64,000 nt of DNA from Streptomyces sp. NBC_01142 (lineage in GTDB: Bacteria > Actinomycetota > Actinomycetes > Streptomycetales > Streptomycetaceae): positions 1,302,001 through 1,366,000 of the forward strand of contig NZ_JAPEOR010000001.1 in assembly GCF_026341125.1 (NCBI RefSeq), written 5' to 3'. The position numbers and the translations under genes were made by a program. Each line of letters begins with the position of its first letter. Positions within the stretch are counted from its first letter, which is position 1. The notes beneath the pieces are model-generated. The model was not told the DNA's origin. It did not search any database and worked only from the letters and a program-made list of their open reading frames with translations. This document shows, piece after piece, positions 58,604 to 64,000 of this stretch.

Positions 58604-60808
58604 GTGGCAGCCATCGCCCGCTGGTGCGTCAGGCACCGACTCGTCACCGTTCTGCTGTGGCTCATCGCCCTCGGCGGCACCGCAGCCGCGGCGAGCGTGG
58701 CCGGAGCGGCGTACTCCAACGACTACGAGGTCCCCGGCACCGAGTCCGGCCGTGCCACCGCCCTCCTTCAAGAGGGCTTCCACGACCACGGCGGCGACAG
58801 CGACACCGTCGTCTGGCACACCGACCGTGGCAGCGTCCGCGCGGCCGGTGTCGAGCACCGCCTGTCCGAGATGCTCCGCGACGTCGTGAAGCTGGACGGG
58901 ATCGCGTCCGTCACCAGCCCGTACGGCAACGAGGGCGCCGCGCAGATCAGCGCCGACGGACACACCGCGTACGCCACCGTCGTCTTCGACGAGGCGGCCG
59001 ACGACATCCCCGAGGCACAGGTGACAGCCGTCGTCGCCACCGCCAAGGCGGCCCAGGGCGACGGGGTCCGGGTCGAGCTCGGCGGCAGCGCCATCGCCCT
59101 CACCGAAGCCTCCGGCGGGCATCTGGCCGAGATCGTCGGCGTGGCCGTCGCCGCCGTCGTCCTCTTCCTCGCCTTCGGATCGCTCGCCGCCAGCGTGCTG
59201 CCCATCGCCACCGCTCTGGTGTCGGTCGGCACGGCATACGCGGGCATCGTTCTGCTCGGGCATGTGATGACCGTCGCCGACTTCGCGCCGATGCTCGGCA
59301 TGCTCATCGGTCTTGGCGTCGGCATCGACTACGCACTGTTCATCGTCACGAGGCACCGCAAGGGGCTCGGACAGGGACTGCCCGTGGCCGAGGCGGCCCG
59401 CAACGCCGTCGCCACCACCGGGCGCGCCGTCGTCTTCGCCGGCGCCACCGTCTGCATCGCCCTGCTCGGCATGCTCATCCTGCGCCTCGGCTTCCTCAAC
59501 GGTGTCGCGATCGCCGCATCCCTCACCGTCGTGCTCACCGTGGCCGCCTCCGTGACCCTGCTGCCCGCGCTGCTCTCCTGCATCGGGATGCGGGCGCTGT
59601 CCCGGCGCGAACGGCGCCGGCTGATCGAGCACGGTCCGCGGCCCGAGCTGCCGACCGGCTTCGCCGCCCGCTGGTCCGCCTTCGTGGAGCGGCACCCGAA
59701 GCTCCTGGGCGCGGTCGCCGCGGTGGTCATGCTCCTCTTGGCACTGCCGACGTTCTCTCTGCGTCTTGGCACCTCGGACCAGGGCAACGCTCCTGTCTCC
59801 GCCACCACCCGCCAGGCCTACGACCTGCTGGCGCAGGGCTTCGGGCCCGGCGCGAACGGGCCGCTGACCCTCGTCGCCGGCCTCGAGGGCGCCGACGAGC
59901 GGCTCGCCATGGACAAGCTGCCCGACGCTCTGAGGGGTGCCGAGGGCATCGAGTCGGTCGGCCCGGTCACATACAACGGCAGCGGCGACACGGCGGTGCT
60001 CACCGTCGTCCCCAAGTCCGCACCGCAGTCGCAGTCGACCAGCGACCTGGTCGACCACCTGCGCCAGGACGTCCTGCCCGCCGCCCGGAACGGAACCTCC
60101 ATGGAGGTGCACGTCGGCGGTCCGACCGCGAGCTACGACGACTTCGCCGAGATCATCGTCGGCAAGCTCCCGCTCTTCGTGGGCGTCGTCATAGCGCTCG
60201 GCTGTCTGCTCCTGCTGCTGGCCTTCCGTTCGGTGGGCATCCCCCTGAAGGCCGCCGCGATGAACGTCGCCGCCGTCGCCTCCTCCTTCGGGATCGTTGT
60301 CGCGATCTTCCAGTGGGGCTGGGGGAGCGAGCTGCTGGGTCTGGGCAGCGCGGGCCCGATCGAGCCTTTCCTGCCGGTGATCATGATCTCGGTCCTCTTC
60401 GGGCTCTCCATGGACTACCAGGTCTTCCTGGTCAGCCGGATGTACGAGGAGTGGCTGGAGACCGGCGACAACCGGCGGGCGGTACGGGTCGGCCTCGCCG
60501 AGACCAGCCGTGTGATCAACTCCGCGGCCGTGATCATGATTTCGGTCTTCCTCGCCTTCGTCCTCAGCGGTGACCGCGTCATCGCCATGTTCGGCATCGC
60601 GCTCGCGGCGGCCGTCGCCCTGGACGCCTTCGTCCTGCGCACCCTGCTGGTGCCCGCGCTCATGCACATGCTGGGCGGCGCGAACTGGTGGCTGCCGCGC
60701 TGGCTGGACCGCCGGCTGCCGCGCATCAGTATTGAACCGCCCGGCCACCGCCCGCATGCGAAGATCCGTGGGCAGCGCGCGAGCGAGGAAGAGCAGCTCG
60801 TGCCGTAA
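58604..60808 (+). CDS. MMPL-family RND transporter
   Basis: 734 aa, GTG 58604, GGGAGC eight bases upstream. Twelve membrane segments in two halves. Each half has the MMPL proton-relay motif: GLGVGIDYALFIVTRHR and GLSMDYQVFLVSRMYEE. Extracytoplasmic domains follow helices 1 and 7. In actinomycetes such pumps export lipids or antibiotics to the envelope. Its stop is 18 bp before a GNAT gene. Substrate unknown. Confidence 0.93.
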   Translation: MAAIARWCVRHRLVTVLLWLIALGGTAAAASVAGAAYSNDYEVPGTESGRATALLQEGFHDHGGDSDTVVWHTDRGSVRAAGVEHRLSEMLRDVVKLDGIASVTSPYGNEGAAQISADGHTAYATVVFDEAADDIPEAQVTAVVATAKAAQGDGVRVELGGSAIALTEASGGHLAEIVGVAVAAVVLFLAFGSLAASVLPIATALVSVGTAYAGIVLLGHVMTVADFAPMLGMLIGLGVGIDYALFIVTRHRKGLGQGLPVAEAARNAVATTGRAVVFAGATVCIALLGMLILRLGFLNGVAIAASLTVVLTVAASVTLLPALLSCIGMRALSRRERRRLIEHGPRPELPTGFAARWSAFVERHPKLLGAVAAVVMLLLALPTFSLRLGTSDQGNAPVSATTRQAYDLLAQGFGPGANGPLTLVAGLEGADERLAMDKLPDALRGAEGIESVGPVTYNGSGDTAVLTVVPKSAPQSQSTSDLVDHLRQDVLPAARNGTSMEVHVGGPTASYDDFAEIIVGKLPLFVGVVIALGCLLLLLAFRSVGIPLKAAAMNVAAVASSFGIVVAIFQWGWGSELLGLGSAGPIEPFLPVIMISVLFGLSMDYQVFLVSRMYEEWLETGDNRRAVRVGLAETSRVINSAAVIMISVFLAFVLSGDRVIAMFGIALAAAVALDAFVLRTLLVPALMHMLGGANWWLPRWLDRRLPRISIEPPGHRPHAKIRGQRASEEEQLVP

Positions 60809-60826
60809 CGGGCCGGAGGAAGAACG

Positions 60827-61390
60827 ATGTTCGCTATATCGCTGGGCGACGACGGAGCGGAAGTGCGTCCCCTGGAGCCGTGGCGCGCCGAGGAGTTCCT
60901 CGCCCACATGGACCGTGGCCGGGAGTACATCGGCCGGTACGTCGGGCTCCCCACCGTCGTCACGGACCTCGAATCGTCGCGCGCTTTCCTCCAGGCGTAC
61001 GCGAACAAGCAGGCCGCGGACGCGGGCCGGGTCTACGGCATCTGGCTGGACGGGAAGCTCGTCGGCGGGGTGATGTTCCGGATCTTCGACACGGCGGAGG
61101 GCAACTGCGAGGCCGGCTGCTGGCTGGAGCCGGCCGTCGCGGGCCGCGGCCTGGTCACGCGCGCCGTACAGGTGCTGATCGACTGGGCCGTGGAGGAGCG
61201 CGGGATGCACCGGGTCGAATGGCACGTGTCCTCCGCGAACGCCGCGAGCATCAAGGTCGCCGAGCGGCTGGGGATGAGGCGGGACGGGGTGCTGCGGGAG
61301 AGCTATCCGTACGGGGGCGTACGGCACGACATGGAGGTCTGGTCGGTGCTGGCTCCCGAGTGGCGGGAACGGTCGCAGGCCGGCCGTTAA
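60827..61390 (+). CDS. RimJ/RimL-type GNAT acetyltransferase
   Basis: 187 aa, ATG 60827, AGGAAG upstream. GNAT layout: VRPLEPWRAEEFLAHM, YGIWLDGKLVGGVMFRIF, CoA loop EPAVAGRGLVTRAVQ, RVEWHVSSANAASIKVAERLGM, and the RimL-like end VLRESYPYGGVRHDMEVWSV. Likely acetylates a protein N-terminus or a small amine in the cytoplasm. Directly follows the MMPL gene. Confidence 0.92.
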   Translation: MFAISLGDDGAEVRPLEPWRAEEFLAHMDRGREYIGRYVGLPTVVTDLESSRAFLQAYANKQAADAGRVYGIWLDGKLVGGVMFRIFDTAEGNCEAGCWLEPAVAGRGLVTRAVQVLIDWAVEERGMHRVEWHVSSANAASIKVAERLGMRRDGVLRESYPYGGVRHDMEVWSVLAPEWRERSQAGR

Positions 61391-61425
61391 GGGGACTCTC
61401 ATACAGGCCGCCTAGCGTGCGGCGC

Positions 61426-62076
61426 ATGAAGACCAGCGAGACCAAGAAGACCACCGACGTGACCGACAAGGCGGACCTGCCCGACAAGGCCACCGAGCCC
61501 GCAGACCCGGTCGAGCCGTCCGGATCGGCCGTGTCCGCCGAACCGGCTGAATCCACCGACTCGACCGACTCGACCGAATCCGCTGCGCCTGCCGAACCTG
61601 CGGCGTCCGAGGCCGACGGGCACGGTGCCGGAGAGACGACAACGGCAAGGGACGTGGAGGCGCCACGCGGCGCCGCCTCCGGCCTCGGGGCCGCCGCCGC
61701 GGGCGTCGTCGCCGCCGGTCTCGGCGTGGTCGCCCTCAGCGGGAGCTGGGTCGGGAAGATCGCTGCCGAGCGGCAGACCCTGATCGGCCAGATCGAGACC
61801 TCGCAGGGCGGCACACCCGCCCAGCAGATCGCCGCGATCTACGGCGACGCCTGGCACACCACCGCGATGGTCAACGGCATCTTCGCGCTGGTTGCGCTGG
61901 TCGTCGGCCTGGCAGTGCTGGCCTGGCCGCAGAAGGCCGGCTGGGTACGGGCCTTCGCCGTGGCGGGAGTCGTGCTCGGCGTCCTTGGGCTGATCGTCTC
62001 CGCCGGCATGTACTTCGACTTCCTCCTGGAGGTACCCAGCACCGGTGCCACTCCGGGTGCCGGAACCGGATCCTAG
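61426..62076 (+). CDS. Membrane protein with long acidic N-terminal tail
   Basis: 216 aa from ATG 61426. Residues 1-85 are a disordered tail rich in Asp, Glu, Ser, Thr and Pro (ESTDSTDSTESAAPAEPAAS). Then about three hydrophobic segments (GLGAAAAGVVAAGLGVVALSG; MVNGIFALVALVVGLAVLAW; AFAVAGVVLGVLGLIVSAG) separated by a ~35-residue outer loop (AERQTLIGQIETSQGGTPAQ). No family known. tagcgt about 10 bp before the ATG may be a -10 box. Confidence 0.75.
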   Translation: MKTSETKKTTDVTDKADLPDKATEPADPVEPSGSAVSAEPAESTDSTDSTESAAPAEPAASEADGHGAGETTTARDVEAPRGAASGLGAAAAGVVAAGLGVVALSGSWVGKIAAERQTLIGQIETSQGGTPAQQIAAIYGDAWHTTAMVNGIFALVALVVGLAVLAWPQKAGWVRAFAVAGVVLGVLGLIVSAGMYFDFLLEVPSTGATPGAGTGS

Positions 62077-62184
62077 ACACCCTGGCTCCGCGCCCTGCCC
62101 TGCCCTGCCCTGCCCTCCCCGCCCACCGGTGCCCGGCCCCGGAATCCTGTGGTGCCCGTGCCCGGCGGGTGCTGGAATGCGCGG

Positions 62185-62973
62185 ATGGATCACGACGAGG
62201 TACTCATGCTGTTCGACCGCCAGATGCGGCAGCGCACCCCCACCCGTACCCGTGCCGACGGTTCCGGGGCGCGGGTCGAACGGGTCGGTGACGTGGTGCG
62301 GCAGGTCGGTGCCGACGGCGACTGGAACGGCGTCGTCTGGTCCGGTCTGGACCCGGCCACGGCGGACGCGGCGATCGCGGAGCAGGTGCGGTATTTCTCC
62401 TCACAGGGGCGCGAGTTCGAGTGGAAGCTGTACTCCTACGACCGCCCCGACGACCTCGGCGAACGGCTGCGGGCGGCCGGGTTCGTGGCGGAGCCGGAGG
62501 AGACCGTGATGGTCGCCGAGGTCCGTGGTCTTCGCACCGCCGTCGACCTGCCCGAGGGCGTAGAGCTGCGGCCGGTGACCGGCCCGGCGGGTGTGGAACT
62601 GGTGGCGGACGTGCATGAGCAGGCGTTCGGCACGAGCAGCGCCCGGCTGCGGGAGCAGTTGCTCGCGCAGCTGACGCAGACGCCGGAGACGGTCACGATG
62701 GTCGTCGCGACGGCGGACGATCTGCCGGTCTGCGCGGCGCGTATGGAGCTGCACCCGGGCACGGAGTTCGCGAGCCTGTGGGGCGGCGGCACCCTGCCCG
62801 CCTGGCGGGGACGGGGTATCTACCGGGCCCTGATCGCCCACCGGGCCGGTATCGCCGCCGAGAGGGGCATCCGCTACCTCCAGGTCGACGCCTCCAGCCA
62901 GAGCTGGCCGATTCTGCGGCGGCTGGGGTTCACCCCGCTGAGCACCACCACGCCGTACGTGTACGGGCCCTAG
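62185..62973 (+). CDS. GNAT-family acetyltransferase
   Basis: 262 aa from ATG 62185; the frame is open to 62149. The GNAT fold is in the C-terminal half: EGVELRPVTGPAGVELVADV, MVVATADDLPVCAARMEL, LWGGGTLPAWRGRGIYRALI (CoA loop), AAERGIRYLQVDASSQSWPI, ending RRLGFTPLSTTTPY. The N-terminal half (1-120) is a second, degenerate GNAT-like or partner domain. Substrate unknown. Confidence 0.88.
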   Translation: MDHDEVLMLFDRQMRQRTPTRTRADGSGARVERVGDVVRQVGADGDWNGVVWSGLDPATADAAIAEQVRYFSSQGREFEWKLYSYDRPDDLGERLRAAGFVAEPEETVMVAEVRGLRTAVDLPEGVELRPVTGPAGVELVADVHEQAFGTSSARLREQLLAQLTQTPETVTMVVATADDLPVCAARMELHPGTEFASLWGGGTLPAWRGRGIYRALIAHRAGIAAERGIRYLQVDASSQSWPILRRLGFTPLSTTTPYVYGP

Positions 62974-63018
62974 GTGGCCGCCCCGGACGTATCCCTAGTC
63001 CGCCGGCCTTCGTGCGCA

Positions 63019-63068
63019 GGGGGCCTTAGGCCCCGGTCCTCCGCAGGGCGGTTGCGTCTAAGGCCCCC
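63019..63068. promoter_or_regulatory. 11-bp inverted repeat in the leader of the small basic gene
   Basis: gggggccttag (63019-63029) pairs with ctaaggccccc (63058-63068). The first arm also sits in a nested palindrome ggggccttaggcccc. It could be a terminator for the GNAT gene or an operator. Confidence 0.5.
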
Positions 63069-63174
63069 GCCGCCGCGAAGATGCGGCACTCTCCCGATGT
63101 GGCAGGGGCCCCTGGGAAGCGAGAGTTGAGGCATCGCAGGAAGCGATGAAGACCTCACCACCAGGGAGTACGAA

Positions 63175-63351
63175 ATGTTCGAGAACGAGATCCGGATCCG
63201 TCAGGCCGAGATGATCCGTGAGGCCGACACCCACCGTCTCGCGCGGCAGGTGCGCCAGGCCCGCCGTTCCGCCAGAAGGTCCGCCAAGAACGCAGGGGAG
63301 GACCGGGTGAGTACGGCGGCGGACAGCGCCCGCTTCGCCCGCGCCGCGTAA
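63175..63351 (+). CDS. Small basic protein of unknown function
   Basis: 58 aa from ATG 63175 with AGGGAG seven bases upstream, a strong start. Mostly helical and Arg-rich (IRQAEMIREADTHRLARQ, RQARRSARRSAKN). No family recognised, though similar short Arg-rich proteins precede LuxR-type genes in Streptomyces. It ends 46 bp before the AAA regulator. Confidence 0.75.
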   Translation: MFENEIRIRQAEMIREADTHRLARQVRQARRSARRSAKNAGEDRVSTAADSARFARAA

Positions 63352-63396
63352 ACCGGCGGACTCGGTGAACCCGACAGACCCGGCGGAAGCGGCGTG

Positions 63397-64000
63397 ATGA
63401 CCGTTGTTCCGATCAAGGGTGCCGCGTTGTCGGACCCCTGTGCGATGCTCGGCGACGTGGAGACCAGGTCTGTAAGCCCCGTGTTCGTCGGCCGCGCCGG
63501 CGAACTGACCGCGCTCACCCATGCGATCGCCCGCGCCGCTTCCGGCGATCCGCAGGCATTGCTCGTCGGCGGTGAGGCCGGAGTCGGCAAGACCCGGCTC
63601 GTGGAGGAGCTGATCAACGAGGCCTGCCGCGGCGATGCTGTCGTCGCGGTCGGCGGATGTGTGGAGATCGGCGCGGACGGACTGCCGTTCGCGCCCTTCT
63701 CCACGGCCCTGCGTACTCTGCACCGCCAGCTGCCGAAGGAACTGGCCGCGGCCGCCGCGGGCCAGGAGGACGAGCTGGCGCGGCTGTTGCCCGAACTGGG
63801 CGACACACCCCGTGGAGAGCACAGCCGGCACGACGAGGAAGGCATGGCGCGCCTCTTCGAGCTCACCGCGCGTCTGCTGGAGCGGATCGCCGCAGACCGC
63901 ACGGTGGTCCTGGTGCTCGAGGACATGCACTGGGCCGACACCTCCACCCGCCATCTCCTCGCCTATCTCTTCCGCACACTGCGCCGCGGCTGTCTCGTCG
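63397..64000 (+). CDS. AAA/LuxR-family (LAL-type) large regulator, N-terminal part
   Basis: Runs off the right edge; ~200 residues visible from ATG 63397 (GTG 63457 is an alternative). VSPVFVGRAGELTALTHAI, Walker A LLVGGEAGVGKTRLVEEL, and Walker B-like VVLVLEDMHWADTSTRH form the NTPase head of large LuxR regulators. The expected C-terminal LuxR helix-turn-helix lies outside the window, so the class is inferred. Confidence 0.85.
   Translation, partial: MTVVPIKGAALSDPCAMLGDVETRSVSPVFVGRAGELTALTHAIARAASGDPQALLVGGEAGVGKTRLVEELINEACRGDAVVAVGGCVEIGADGLPFAPFSTALRTLHRQLPKELAAAAAGQEDELARLLPELGDTPRGEHSRHDEEGMARLFELTARLLERIAADRTVVLVLEDMHWADTSTRHLLAYLFRTLRRGCLV

Noticed and set aside
58508..61402. 964-aa minus-strand ORF
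   Set aside because: Shadow of the MMPL and GNAT genes, with no motif.

Overview
The window is a piece of a Streptomyces chromosome. The evidence is very high GC, GTG/TTG starts, many GTGA/ATGA stop-start overlaps, Tat and lipoprotein signals, and a gene order that, from memory, follows a core segment of the S. coelicolor chromosome (sdaA, glyA-gcvH-gcvT with a glycine riboswitch, SseB-like pair, peptide ABC operon, mnmA, ligA, rmdB, gatCAB). About 60 protein genes are supported. I saw no rRNA, tRNA, CRISPR array, insertion sequence or prophage.

Layout. 1-5.5 kb: the N-terminal part of a secreted M4 metalloprotease, a decayed TetR remnant, and two coupled half-size ABC exporters forming an asymmetric heterodimer. 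5.6-9.3 kb: a four-gene unit with a DrrAB-type ABC-2 transporter followed by a NarL-type histidine kinase and response regulator. 9.3-16.2 kb: glgX, two tandem L,D-transpeptidase lipoproteins, an enoyl-CoA hydratase and an anti-sigma-like ATPase. 16.5-18.5 kb: a deacetylase-like lipoprotein coupled to a beta-propeller lipoprotein. 18.7-20.7 kb: a cyclodipeptide synthase overlapping a cytochrome P450 (see below). 20.9-28.6 kb: an EF-hand protein and a serine/glycine catabolism block (sdaA; gcvT-gcvH-glyA behind a tandem glycine riboswitch), then two SseB-domain proteins. 29-35.6 kb: a five-gene oligopeptide/dipeptide ABC importer. 35.6-46.4 kb: a TRIC channel, a thioesterase, WYL and TetR regulators, small membrane proteins, a cysteine desulfurase and mnmA (tRNA 2-thiolation), an amidase, DUF427, an SDR, a frameshifted secreted protein and a core-MetE-like protein. 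46.4-54.8 kb: ligA, the c-di-GMP enzyme rmdB, and gatC-gatA-(small protein)-gatB. 55-64 kb: an uncharacterised protein, a Tat-exported phospholipase C, an MMPL transporter, two GNATs, a membrane protein, a small basic protein, and the start of a large AAA/LuxR-type regulator.

Most notable locus. The pair at 18.7-20.7 kb looks like a Streptomyces counterpart of the Mycobacterium tuberculosis Rv2275/Rv2276 pair, i.e. cyclo(Tyr-Tyr) synthase plus CYP121, which makes mycocyclosin. The synthase keeps all the catalytic pocket residues at the same spacing. The P450 has the same length, heme-Cys position and unusual C-terminus as CYP121, and the same Ala/Ser I-helix, but its substrate pocket is altered (Ile385/Lys386 in place of Gln/Arg; Leu61 in place of Met). 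A perfect 14-bp inverted repeat lies in the synthase leader. The product is therefore predicted to be a C-C (or otherwise) coupled cyclodipeptide, mycocyclosin or a variant.
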